A stretch of DNA of 64,000 bases, taken from assembly GCA_020809705.1 (NCBI GenBank), contig CP085835.1:372001-436000 (forward strand). The letters are read 5' to 3'. Below the pieces are notes generated by a model. The model ran no database searches, was not told where the DNA came from, and saw only the letters and a list, made by a program, of their open reading frames with translations. This document shows, one piece after another, positions 21,634 through 32,457 of the stretch. Both the position numbers and the translations under genes were made by a program. Numbering within the stretch: the stretch's first letter is position 1; each line of letters begins with the position of its first letter. The DNA comes from Calonectria ilicicola (Eukaryota; Ascomycota; Sordariomycetes; Hypocreales; Nectriaceae).

Positions 21634-23370
21634 CTACTTAGCAAGAAGCCCACTAACGTACTCCGCAATAGTCAACATCTTCTCCTCCGTCAAGCGGCGG
21701 CCGATCAGTTGCACCGAAACTGGTGTTCCATCGAAAATTTCGGGGTCGTAGTCGGCTTGAATCTCTGCATCCTGCGAGTTAAATGGTTTAAATGCAGCAT
21801 ATGGCTGATCAATTTTCTTGTTTGCAGTTGTAACTGGGACGACAACAGATGTCCAGTCAAGGCCGTTGACAAAAGTAGAGTAGTTGTAGTATGCGAAATT
21901 CTCCGGTATGGCAGCAGGAAACGGTGCAACAGGGGCAATGATAGCATCTATCGGATGACCTGTGCCAGTGATAGAGGAGGTGGAGTTCCAATGATCCATG
22001 TTGGACTTTCTCCATTCTCGAAGTGCAATATTGTTCGCGGAAATCTCAGAGGCAGTAGCTTCGACAGTTGGTTTAAACCCATATGACATCGACACTTGTG
22101 GTGAGATATCCTCGCCTGACAAGGCAAATGCTGAATGAATATCATTCCCTCCATCATATCTCCACGTTTTTATTGTCGCATCCAGTCCCTTTTCATAATC
22201 CAAAGGCTTCCAGTCAACGACCTTATGGCCAGCTTTGGAAAGCGTATCGATCACAGTCTGTATAGCTCGTGCCACCGGTGGATGTGGAGTAATCACTCCA
22301 TCGTTTTTCAGAACGCCAAAGGTCAACTTCTTATCAGACTTTCCTTTGATGCTTTCTAGAACGGCTTGCTCTTCATAGCTGTTCCATTGCATGGTGACAA
22401 CGCCAGGGTCATAAAGCCATGGCTGCTGCGAAAGAAGGGATTTGAAGACTAGTCTAATAGAGCCTAGTGTCGTTCCGAGAGGGCCAAGGACAGATTGCAC
22501 ACTGATCTGACCATCCATAGAGTTAGCTGTGCCCTGGTATGGGAGCCTTCCAGCGCTTGGGCGGAGTCCGAATAGGCCATTAAAAGCAGCAGGAATACGA
22601 ATCGACCCGCCAATGTCTGATCCAATTCCGACTGGAGAGCCCTTAAATGCAATCAATGCACCTTCTCCTCCAGAACTCCCACCGGAACTCAGATATCTGT
22701 TGGCTGGGTTCCATGTGTAGCCTATGATGTTATTCACGGTTTCACCCGACATTAAAGTGTGCGGAACACTGGTCTTGCAATATAGAACAGCTCCCAACTT
22801 CCTGAACTCACGAACCATCTCGCTTTCGTGTTTCTTGAATCGCGCGTCGCCCTTTTTTCCTTCGAAGGTGCCGAGCCATCCAACATATCCCATAGAAGTC
22901 TCAACATTCTTGACATGAAACTGATCTTTCAGGGACACAGGCACTCCGTGCAAAGGACCGATGGTCTTCTTATGTTTCGCATAGTAGTCATCAAGCAGTT
23001 TTGCATCCTCAAGAGCGGCTTCAAAGAATATTTCATGGAGACAATTAAGCTTTATCTTGGTCAGCAACAATACCCCTCCGCATGGAGTGTTAATACATAC
23101 CAATTGGTGCGCGACAGCTGCTCGATGGCAAAACGCGGTTGTAACAGCAACCGCAGTCCAAGACCCATTCGACACTTTCTTGGCGATTTCGACGGCATCA
23201 GACTCTGTTATTTTAATCTCCTCGGGGCTCAGGAATTGATGAGCGAAAGAGCCAGTCACGCTTTTCTGCTCTGCAGCCGTGGGTATTTTAGCGAGACGCC
23301 ATTTTGCAGGGATGGCTTCGAGTATTTCTGCTCTCTTTGCAGAGGCGAGCTTTTTCCAATCAGGCTCCAT
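21634..23370 (-). CDS. amidase (amidase signature family)
   Basis: Hydrolase that releases ammonia from carboxylic amides. I read two exons, 23101-23370 and 21634-23049, with a 51-nt intron (GTATGT...AAAG) that is a multiple of three and lacks stops, so unspliced sequence also reads through. Removing it gives HQLLNCLHEIFF, as expected for the family, and 561 residues. The Ser-cisSer-Lys triad is visible: Lys in VSLKDQFHVK, and the two serines within SSGGSSGGEGALIAFKGS and GIGSDIGGSIRIPA. No signal peptide. Closest in layout to acetamidase-type fungal amidases; the substrate is unknown. It lies on the same strand as the amino-acid oxidase, and GATA motifs are present upstream. Confidence 0.92.
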   Translation of the reverse strand: MEPDWKKLASAKRAEILEAIPAKWRLAKIPTAAEQKSVTGSFAHQFLSPEEIKITESDAVEIAKKVSNGSWTAVAVTTAFCHRAAVAHQLVCINTPCGGVLLLTKIKLNCLHEIFFEAALEDAKLLDDYYAKHKKTIGPLHGVPVSLKDQFHVKNVETSMGYVGWLGTFEGKKGDARFKKHESEMVREFRKLGAVLYCKTSVPHTLMSGETVNNIIGYTWNPANRYLSSGGSSGGEGALIAFKGSPVGIGSDIGGSIRIPAAFNGLFGLRPSAGRLPYQGTANSMDGQISVQSVLGPLGTTLGSIRLVFKSLLSQQPWLYDPGVVTMQWNSYEEQAVLESIKGKSDKKLTFGVLKNDGVITPHPPVARAIQTVIDTLSKAGHKVVDWKPLDYEKGLDATIKTWRYDGGNDIHSAFALSGEDISPQVSMSYGFKPTVEATASEISANNIALREWRKSNMDHWNSTSSITGTGHPIDAIIAPVAPFPAAIPENFAYYNYSTFVNGLDWTSVVVPVTTANKKIDQPYAAFKPFNSQDAEIQADYDPEIFDGTPVSVQLIGRRLTEEKMLTIAEYVSGLLAK

Positions 23371-24485
23371 TCTAAATTGGCGGTTTCAGGTATTTTAGAA
23401 TAGTGATGCAGGTTGGAATGTGCATTTCCCTGTCGTTACGTTATCTCGTTGTACTTATCAAAACGTTGACAAATCATATCCTAAGCTAATATCTTATTAG
23501 TGCATTTGGTTTTGGGTCCCCTCAAGCCCCTCCCGCGGGATGATTCCGTCCTCACCGATATATACCTCATTACCCTGGCCGTGGTGGGGGTTTGAGGCCG
23601 ACGGGTGGTAATCCTGTGCATTATAATGAGTGTGATTTTCACATGTCTAATTAGAGCAGGCACAAGTTAATTTAATTGAAATTCGACAAGCTTAGCATAA
23701 ATAACACAAACTCATGTCTCGCCAAATTCGTAGCACAATGATATCGCTTCCCTTTCCTGTCCCCGTTGTTTTGGAACTGTGTCAAGTTTTTACACATAAC
23801 TTATCGCAACCAAATGATGTATCGCATATATTACAACTAACGAATGTCATACAGTAATGTAGTCTATTAACTTAGAGCAGGCACTAGCCCCACTCTCCAT
23901 TGGCAGGCTCGTACAATTGAAAGGATGGCAAAACATCCAAAGCAAAATGATGGTTTTATCTGGAAGACAGTGGGAAACAATTTCCGAGCTGTGAGTCTCC
24001 GAGCTGTTTGACATCACAATTAGCGCATCCAAAATTCCCGCCCTCGCTCGTTCCATTTAAGCACTTGTTTTTGAACAGATAATGTGATCTACTAGTTCTA
24101 ATACAAATTTAAAAAGTCTGTTAACAAAGTTGTGGTCCCTATATTCACTGAGCCCAAATATAGAATATGATTTCAAAACCCTTTTAATACATTATCACAA
24201 TTACGCATCATACCTGATTTATACTGAATAAATATCTGTATTTAGGAAAGCTTGACTAAAAAATCATGGCATGGGGTGAATGAGAATTGTAGCCTTGTCA
24301 AACATTGGCCAACAGACATCACATTTTTGGTGGGTCGCGTTTATCTCGCTGAAATATGACAATACTGTAAGGATGTCACCTTATCTTCGATCATCGAATT
24401 TACTTTCTTTTTATGGCGTTCGTGAAAGATCCTTGGTATTTATATGATTTCTATGGCCGTATTAAGGTCGCGATAACCTCATTAA
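23371..24485. other. intergenic region, amidase promoter and downstream flank of the PNP-domain gene
   Basis: 1.1 kb, AT-rich. Contains the amidase promoter at its left end. No supported gene; the small frames here have no family features. Confidence 0.55.
23441..23459. promoter_or_regulatory. two GATA-factor motifs in the amidase promoter
   Basis: On the minus strand AGATAA (23441-23446) and TGATAA (TTATCA at 23455-23460) lie about 70-90 bases before the start codon at 23370. Closely paired HGATAR sites are typical of promoters under nitrogen metabolite control in ascomycetes. Confidence 0.4.
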
Positions 24486-26540
24486 CTAGATGTGGTGAGA
24501 AGTATCAACACGCTCTTTCCACCCTTTCAATTTGTCCTGAAATGATGCTTTGCTACTCTCATCTTCGAAATTTGTGGCTGATAGTGTATCTGCCATTGGA
24601 GGTTTTGCAGATGCTAGAGTAGCGGATGAGTGGGGATAGAACGATGTTAGAGTAGTGGATGAGTCGGGATCGTCCGACACATGGCTGCTCCTAGATCCTA
24701 CTGGCATTAACCGGCGCGCTTTCTCCATACTTTCTCGTTCCCATGAGATAGTTGAGGGACTGGATCTCTGGAAATATTCATCTGCCGAGGCATTTCGGTG
24801 ATTTTGGAACCTGTCTCCAGGCCGCTTCAGATGAGTGCTTGTATGACTTGCTGTTGGGGTGGAAATTTCTTCATTGTATGGTGATGTTCTTGTTGAGGAC
24901 TGTGATGAAGGGCTGCTTTTAATGAATCTGCCTATGAGAGAAGCACTTTTTTTCTTCTCAACAACAGGGTTGGCATCCGTGGAGGCCGCAGCAACTACAG
25001 AACTTTGAGCATCCTTAGACCTATTGGCACCTTTAGAGACCTTTGTAGTTCCACGCCCTCTGGACATGTTTATTTTTAGGTCGCCAAGAATCGTTGAATA
25101 TGTAGATGCATGTTCAATAATTCTACTGACGACTCCGAGTTTCTCGTCTCCAGTCACATCTCCTATGTCCTTAACGAGTTTGGATGTCGTGCTCAAAGTG
25201 CCTGCGGTGATCTGGGATAAAGAACTGATTCTTTCTGCGTTGTCATTGACCTTTTCTTTCAATTGTTCCCACTCTTCCCTGTCTATGACGTAGCTCAAAA
25301 CAGAAATTTCTCTAATACGCTCTTTCAACTTTGAGTGAGACTCTTCCAGCTGACTTTGTAAGTTTTGAAGCTTCACCAGGTTCTCCTGTATGCCACCCAA
25401 CTGAGCAATTGTCTCAGGAGAACTCGCGCGCAATCGGGCCACATCTATGCGAATCAACTCCCCGATCAAACCAAAAGCCTCCATCGTAAAATTTTCTAAA
25501 CGTCCAAAGACCACGGGATTCTTTTTGGATGGTTGGTTCAAGAGTGATTGAATTTCTTCGACTATACATTCAACTCGAGTCTCCGCCACCGTGTTTAAGA
25601 CATGTAGCGGGTATTTAAGGATTTCATTTGGAGAAATAATCCCTAATAACTCCTTCGCACAAACAGCTGCAGCAAACGAGGCATATTCTTCCCATGACTC
25701 ATCGCCATGTCCATCGGAATAGTTGGAAATACCTCGAATCGGTAGGACCTGATGTTCATTGCACAGTCCTGCTGATTCGGTGTCAAAACAAAGATAATCA
25801 CCCTTTAAGGCTATCTTATCACGTTGTAGTGCGCTTGTGACAGCTGGGTAGATGGATAGAATCGCACCGTCATGCAGCTTCACCACATCACGTTCATTAC
25901 GAAATTTCCGTCGTTCCACATATTGAGTTGACAGATTGGCATCATTGCAGATGCAAAAATTATCCTTGTGAATAAAGTCGCTTTGATATAAGCTATCATG
26001 TGCTGGTCGCTTATACATGTGTGGCCCTGCAGCACTGTTGTCTGCAGCAACTTCAATTTGTTGCTTAAGGTTTAACGGCCCGCGTATTTTCCCTTTCAGG
26101 ACAGTGATAGCTGAAGTGACCTGTTTATTTTCTGATTCAATAGGCCCATCCTCATCAATTTGGCCGAATCGATAATAGCCAATCTTTGTACCCAGGACCA
26201 CGTCCCCGAGACGGATATCGTGATTCAGTACAGAGGCACCACCTCCAATTCCAACAATAAACATGATACGGATCCAGGGAAATGACATTTTCATTCGAGT
26301 GGCAATCGCTGCTGCCTCATGTGACCCATGGAGCTCGGATCCTGGGCAATTAAGGACCACATGATGTTTCCCAACAAGCCCCAGGATATATTTAGTACGG
26401 TCATTGCCATACAGATAGTCTGCATCTTTGTATGCGTCATCCAACATCTCTTGGGCAGCATAGTATTCAACTGATCGCATGCATATCCACCCAATGTTGT
26501 AGGCCGTATGAGAAGGTATCGATTCGGTTGATGAGGACAT
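24486..26540 (-). CDS. nucleoside-phosphorylase-domain (PNP_UDP) protein, NLR-associated type
   Basis: Intronless, 684 residues. Residues about 12-320 form a PNP/UDP-phosphorylase-like domain: FIVGIGGGASVLNHDIRLGDVV, then the FDTESAGLCNEHQVLPIRGISNY-region nucleoside-binding block (split here for length), and FAAAVCAKELLG. In fungi this domain is often the N-terminal module of NLR proteins, but no NACHT or NB-ARC motif follows. Instead residues about 350-500 are predicted helical, with a heptad-like stretch (QLEESHSKLKERIREISVLS), and the last 170 residues are Ser/Thr-rich and look disordered, ending in a short charged segment. Divergent from NLR1 across 1.4 kb. It could be an enzyme, or a cell-death or incompatibility module. 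The domain call is firm; the role is inference. Confidence 0.85.
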   Translation of the reverse strand: MSSSTESIPSHTAYNIGWICMRSVEYYAAQEMLDDAYKDADYLYGNDRTKYILGLVGKHHVVLNCPGSELHGSHEAAAIATRMKMSFPWIRIMFIVGIGGGASVLNHDIRLGDVVLGTKIGYYRFGQIDEDGPIESENKQVTSAITVLKGKIRGPLNLKQQIEVAADNSAAGPHMYKRPAHDSLYQSDFIHKDNFCICNDANLSTQYVERRKFRNERDVVKLHDGAILSIYPAVTSALQRDKIALKGDYLCFDTESAGLCNEHQVLPIRGISNYSDGHGDESWEEYASFAAAVCAKELLGIISPNEILKYPLHVLNTVAETRVECIVEEIQSLLNQPSKKNPVVFGRLENFTMEAFGLIGELIRIDVARLRASSPETIAQLGGIQENLVKLQNLQSQLEESHSKLKERIREISVLSYVIDREEWEQLKEKVNDNAERISSLSQITAGTLSTTSKLVKDIGDVTGDEKLGVVSRIIEHASTYSTILGDLKINMSRGRGTTKVSKGANRSKDAQSSVVAAASTDANPVVEKKKSASLIGRFIKSSPSSQSSTRTSPYNEEISTPTASHTSTHLKRPGDRFQNHRNASADEYFQRSSPSTISWERESMEKARRLMPVGSRSSHVSDDPDSSTTLTSFYPHSSATLASAKPPMADTLSATNFEDESSKASFQDKLKGWKERVDTSHHI

Positions 26541-27928
26541 CGTCGTGTGAAACGGTTTATCGCTGGGTATTCCTGAGTAAATGGCTTGAAGATTAATGAG
26601 AAAAAGAGACTTTTTGGATCAAGTGTATGTAGTCATGCGCTCGTTTTGTCAAGGCAAAGTCTGGGGGGAGGGCGGGGGGGAGACTGAGAAATATTCGCCG
26701 AAAGAAAAGAAGTCTATCAGTACCAGATGTAGCAGATCGGCACCGCACAATTTGTGCTGGGGGTTGAAGGCCAATGGCCCATGGCCCCCAAATTGAAATT
26801 CCAATGCGGTAATATGGGTCGCTGCTGCATTAGGTGCTGAATCATGCCGGTATGCTCTCCTATTACATTGCTCAGGTGGGGTGATAGGCTGCCACCCCTT
26901 GCAATATCAAGAGCGAGATATGGGGCAGTAAAATTCTTCACGTGCATGGTGTCGGATGTTTTCGGTCTACAAGGTGCCCAAGATACATATGATTTAGTAT
27001 TTGATTGGAAAAGCAAACCCAAAAGTGGAGAAAAAATAAGGCTGTGAGAGTGTTATCTCAACAAAGGTGTGATCAGCATGCGGCTGAGAGGATCTGGCTT
27101 CAGCTGAAAGCCATGTGCGAGGGTCTCCGAGTCTAAACTCCAGCTATGAGGTCATGTTTACGTATTATTCTTGCCAAGCCTGATGTGTTTTAAAACCACT
27201 GGCTTAGAGTCGCCAAGTGTGGATATCTCAATCGTCAGTTAGTGGCAAAAAGGATTGACTCTTGTCGGATGACCAATAGCGAACAGAGTTCAACGGGAGA
27301 GTGGAGAGAGTAAGCATCGGCGCGCAGTTTATTCCGCCTGTAGCACGGATGATTTGAAGGTGCACCTGGCTTCTTTCACTTAACAAAAGTGTGTCTATAG
27401 GGTGGAACCTCCAAATATGTGCCCCAAGCCCCTCGCACCGCCAAGCTTGATGTGTCACACACCCAACTTGAATGAAAACTACTAAAATGCCGATTGGTTT
27501 GAGCCGTTCACTCAATAACGGAGATTCTGGTTGAGAAGACAAGTCTAATACTTTTCTTGCCCTGAAAAATGGTTCGGTGAAAGATGATACTTCGAAATTC
27601 AATTCGATTGAAATACGTTCCATCAAATCTCGCTATTGCAATCAACCGTCCTGTTCAGCCTGGCCATTTGTGGCTCGAGAAAACGGTGTTCCACAGTTTT
27701 ATTGAATTTAAGCAAGATTGAGCTTTGTTCATCTACGCAAAACTCCCCCCTGCTTCCAAACTTTATCTTCCCTCAGGACGAAGGATATATTTCCAATCCC
27801 TCAACCATACCACAAAGCTTCCAGACCGGAAATCACAAAACTGCCCTTCACTATCCATTTATCAATCAAGTCATCGCAACGATACTATTGATCAAATAGA
27901 TGGGCGAGCAAATTCTCAGGTCGTCATA
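26541..27928. other. divergent promoter region between PNP-domain gene and NLR1
   Basis: 1.4 kb shared by two divergent genes. G-run near 26662-26680. Reading frames of 100-130 codons on the minus strand have no recognisable features and are treated as chance. Confidence 0.5.
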
Positions 27929-30900
27929 ATGAGTTTCAACACAGCTGGGGACATTAATTTAAGAGACCATTCTAAGTTACAAATTGGTGACAACAATTAT
28001 TATCACTATCACAACACCCAAATTCCAGCAGCCTTAAGAATAGATCCTAGCGATGTCAAACGCGACATTGAATATGCAAGCGGTGGTCTTCTAAAAGATA
28101 CATATTCTTGGGCTCTCCAGAGCCAAGAATATACACAATGGTGTCAAAGCGACAATGAATATCGATTGCTGTGGATCAAAGGAGACCCAGGCAAGGGTAA
28201 AACTATGCTGCTCTGCGGTATTATCGACGAAATGAAATCCTTAAAAATCGATCCCAAAAACCCCACTTTACTTTCCTACTTTTTTTGCCAAGGGACAAAT
28301 TCCAAGCTCAGCAATTCCGCAGGAGTGCTGCGAGGACTTATTCATCTTCTTATTTCCCAAGAAACATCGCTCAAAAAGCACATACACAACAAGCTGGGTA
28401 GTGAAAGTACACTAGAAACACATTGGTCCTCGAGAGCAACAGTAAGAGGTATTTTTGAAGACATTCTCAAAGATTCTACCTTGCGCAATGCTTGCTTAAT
28501 CATCGATGCTCTAGATGAGTGCAAAATTGATGATCAAGAATTCGTCTTAGACTTGGTTCAACGTTCGCCATCTCACATCAAATGGATCATATCAAGTCGT
28601 AATCTGCCTGCCATACAAGAACATATTGGAACCACCTGGGCAATTCCGTTGTCTCTGGAACTCAACGAAGAAGCCGTATCACAGGCTCTTAGCAAATATA
28701 TTCAGCACAAAATGGGAAAGTTAGATAACAAGGAATGCACGGGTGCTCAAAAAGAGGTGATTCAAAATTATTTAACTTCAAATGCTCAGGGTACCTTCTT
28801 ATGGGTAGCCTTAGTCTGCAAGGAGTTGGAAAAATTCCGTGCTTGGCAATTGGTTGAAAATTTACAAAAGTTCCCCGAAGGACTAAGAGCTCTTTATAAA
28901 ACAATGATGAGCCATATTAGAGATTCGCCTAGTTCCAACCTCTATTGGCGTATTCTAGCTATCGCCTCAGCAGCATATCGTCCTATTACTCTGAAGGAAC
29001 TTTTGCTTTTCGAAAACATTCAAGAACATAGCTCTTATATTGATAAGATTGTGCGTGATTGCGGTTCATTTCTTACTATCAGAAAGGACGCCATTCATTT
29101 TGTACACCAGTCGGCGAAGGACTTCTTATTGGAAAACGCTGACCAGGAACTATATCCTTCCGGCATCAAGAAATATCATATGATCATCTCTAGGCGATCT
29201 ATCGAATTCATGAACACAATGCTTAGACAGGATATGCATGGCTTATGCTATCCAGGGACCTCCATCAAGGAAAGCGGTCTTTTTCTTTCAGATCCAGATC
29301 CCATGATTGGCTTAAAATATTTTAGTCTTTTTTGGATTGATCATTTATGTGACGCTATTCAGCCTTTTAGCGAGGTTATGTGCTCTATATACGTGGATCT
29401 TATACAGGATCACGGGAAGGTACACATTTTCCTGAAGTACAAGCTACTGTTCTGGTTAGAGTATTTGAGTCTCGTTCATAGTACGTTGTTTGGCGTATTA
29501 TCCCTAAGGAATCTTGAGAATTTGGTTCAGGTAACCTCTACTCCGATACACAATGATACGTTACTTAATACTGACTTGTTACTTGTCACAGTCATCTGTA
29601 AAAGTGGAGAGTTCCTTGAAACACCTCTCGTTCATTAGGGATGCAATTCTTTTCATTCGGTCTTTTAGATCCGCCATTGAAGAATACCCCTTGCAGATAT
29701 ATACCTCTGGCCTTTTATTCAGCCCAACAGAAAGTCTCGTAACACGTCACTCTGTGGCATGCGCACCAAGTTGGGTCACGGTAGACATCGAAAAGGAAGG
29801 AAGATGGAATGTATGCTTTCACATTCTCGAGAATATTTCGCCTGTCTATGCCGTATCTTTTCATCCCGATGGCAAGCATTTAGTAGCGGTCGGCCACGAT
29901 GGCTTGTGGAGATGGCATCGCAACACCGGAATCGCTGAGAAAGTTATTGGCTTACAATTCCGCTCAAATGATTCTCTAACTATATCTCCAAACTGCAGAT
30001 TCATAGCAAAATTGTCATATGATAGCGGGTTAGAGGTTTGGGATGTTGAGAAGAAAAAGAGAAGATGGGCAAACAAATTCGACTATATAAAAGACACATA
30101 TGAAGAGAAAGTAGTACGTGATATTACACTTACAATCTCGCCTAACAATGCATGGCTGGCAATATTCTTTAGAGGAACCTTACAGGTTCTGGATGTGTTC
30201 AATGGCGAACTGAGCCATGCCTGGCACACAGATACAACATATTCCGATAACATACTTTTTTCACACGACAGCAATATATTGGTAGTGTCTCGATACGATC
30301 ATATTTGGTTTTTTGATATGAAAACCGGGGATCAAAAATCCGAATTCATTCCAGACGGACATCTACTTAGGTCGGCATTCTCGCCTCAGTATCACGAACT
30401 GGGATTGATATTTGGAACGGGCCTCGTCCGCCTAAACTTCCATGAAGGCACATATCATGAGTGGTTTCGGTTTTCGTTAAACATGTATAATGTCGCGAAT
30501 GCTTGTTTCTCGCCGAATGGCCGATGGTTGGCCGTGTTGATACACGAAACAATTCGGCTATACCAAGTGGGTACGACGCAGTTTCAAGATTTACAGGAAG
30601 TTCCAACAGAATCTTTAGGGATAACCTTCTCCCCAGATAGCCAGACTCTAGCTGTGGGGACTACATGGGGCGTTTGGATTTGCCCCATATCCGAATTCTG
30701 GGCCCAAGTGCCGTCGTTTGAAAATCACAAGATCAGCCAAATTGTTTATTCGGATACCAGCGGCTTTTTAGTGATGGATCTGGATTATCACAATTTGGGG
30801 GTTTGGGACACTAAAACTGGAGATTTGGTGCATTTCTTTGAAATACCTACTTCGACGATCAGTTATCTAGTCATATCTTCGTGTGGTAACTTCCTTCTAT

Positions 30901-31757
30901 CACACTCAATTGACAAGGCTTGGATATGGGATCTATCTAGAGGTATTTTACGACAGACTTTGACTATTCCACTTAGCATGGGCCATGACCCGCTAGCCAT
31001 TTCCCCTAATGGACAGCTTGTGAGTGCGTTTTCCAACAAGAACAACAGCATATACTTCTGGAATCTAAACACAGGTGTCGTGGATAAAACGCTTGTTGTT
31101 TCTGACTATCTAAACCTTGAACCCAATCAAAGCCGGTGGGGGGTTTCCTTTTCAGCCGATTGGAATTGGCTCGTGCTCTCTTGCAGAAGTGGTTGGGTTC
31201 GGATTATAAACATGATGAATGGTACTCTGCAGAACTCTTTTCGATTTGGGGCTGGTTACTATAACCTCGCCGACGTCTCGCCAAACGGGAAATGGTTGGC
31301 GTGGTCGAATATCTTTAAAGGAAGAGTAAACATTTTTGATTTGGAAAACAGAAGATTACGACAGCAATACCAACTGGCAACCTCCAGTCTGCGATTCAAG
31401 GGTAACGGCGAAATCATGACTTCCAAGGGCATTATTCGCCAGGTTGAAAATATTTCACATGGAGACGCTTGGGGGAAATGCGGACCCTGTGATTCAAAAA
31501 CAGTCCCCCCAGAAGCCCCCAAACTACTTGGCTGTAGCGTTAGCAAGGATGGTGACTGGATTACTCTAGATGGATGCAAGGTTATTTGGCTACCACCAAA
31601 ATATCGACCCGATAGAAACATTCCCAAAACAGCAATGGGGAAAAGGATAGCTGTTATTGGATGTGCATCGGGTGGAACGATCATGCTTAGATTGTCTGCC
31701 GACGCGAAGCAACAAATAGTCCCAAGGAGATCCAAGCCTTGCTCGCTCATCTTATGA
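27929..31757 (+). CDS. NLR1: NACHT NTPase with C-terminal beta-propeller repeats
   Basis: Two exons, 27929-29530 and 29592-31757 (61-nt intron, GTAACC...CACAG), give 1255 residues. Residues 1-35 are a short Gly/Asn/Tyr/His-rich segment containing LQIGDNNYYHYHN, placed where many fungal NLRs carry an amyloid signalling motif. NACHT: Walker A GDPGKGKT at 85-92, Walker B LIIDALDE at 190-197, sensor-like IKWIISSRN. After helical linker sequence (FVHQSAKDFLL is typical of these fungal proteins), the rest is a degenerate WD40-like series with repeated FSP(D/N)xxxLAV and VWD motifs. The family includes HET-E-type incompatibility regulators. ATG at 27929 is preferred over 27725 because it begins directly at the motif. 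It is a paralogue of NLR2. Splicing, not frameshift, explains the frame change. Confidence 0.85.
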
Positions 31758-32457
31758 CAACAACGATTATTAAACTCAATCACTAGATACTTACATTTGA
31801 GACAGAAGGCATTTCCTTATCACCATTATTATTGTGGTACAATGTCCCGTTGTGTTCTAGCGTCCTGGCTAGCTTCTCCAGTTTGTGTACGAGAATGGGA
31901 GTGGGTCCGGCTGTGCCGCCGGTGTACCGCTCATGACAGTTTCAATAGGGGGAATCTCGGAGCCGAGACCGAATGATAGCGGGCTCAGTGAGACCTGATA
32001 GGCTATTGAGCCGCCTCACCTGACCTCAACAACCTCGATCCAACCTTGTGAGACCAAATTCAAATATTAAGGAGCCACTGCCCCGTTAATCTTAACTATT
32101 AAGTCTGAATCTTTATCCGCCCACCCAATGAGCCGCCTCCTTTGGCCGTTTATACGTGCCCCTGATCCTAGATAGATGGTGGGGCTGTTCGGCTTCTTCC
32201 GAGTAGAACCCATCTCCCAAACTCCTGCTGCCCTGGTTAAATTCCAGAAACATGGGCACAGAAGATTCATATAAAGCATGATCGCCATAATGTATTTAAT
32301 TTATAGTTTCCCATTTATATCTGACTCCTGATATTTGATATCATATTTCCCCCTTCTCGACAGAGCTTTCATGGCTTTGTCGCTGCTCATCATTCAGTCA
32401 AAGCCACTTGAAGATTGACCATTCCATTCATAATTTTACCTTTGTACAGAAGACAGA
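31758..32457. other. intergenic region, NLR1 to pectin lyase
   Basis: 0.7 kb. Contains the 3' flank of NLR1 and the promoter of the pectin lyase gene. No supported gene. Confidence 0.5.

Noticed and set aside
23050..23100. Extra 17 residues inside the amidase as a real insertion
   Set aside because: The stretch has GTATGT, a TGAC branch-like site and AAAG, is 51 nt like other introns, and its removal restores the family pattern.
8911..23370. Classical secondary-metabolite gene cluster
   Set aside because: No polyketide synthase, NRPS, terpene synthase, prenyltransferase or pathway transcription factor is present in the block.
24486..24600. C terminus of the PNP-domain protein as an amyloid motif matching NLR1
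   Set aside because: It is charged (KLKGWKERVDTSHHI) and lacks the Gly/Asn pattern of the NLR1 leader.
29531..29638. NLR1 as two separate genes or a frameshifted pseudogene
   Set aside because: A 61-nt GT...AG intron joins both frames in phase and the join matches the paralogue order.
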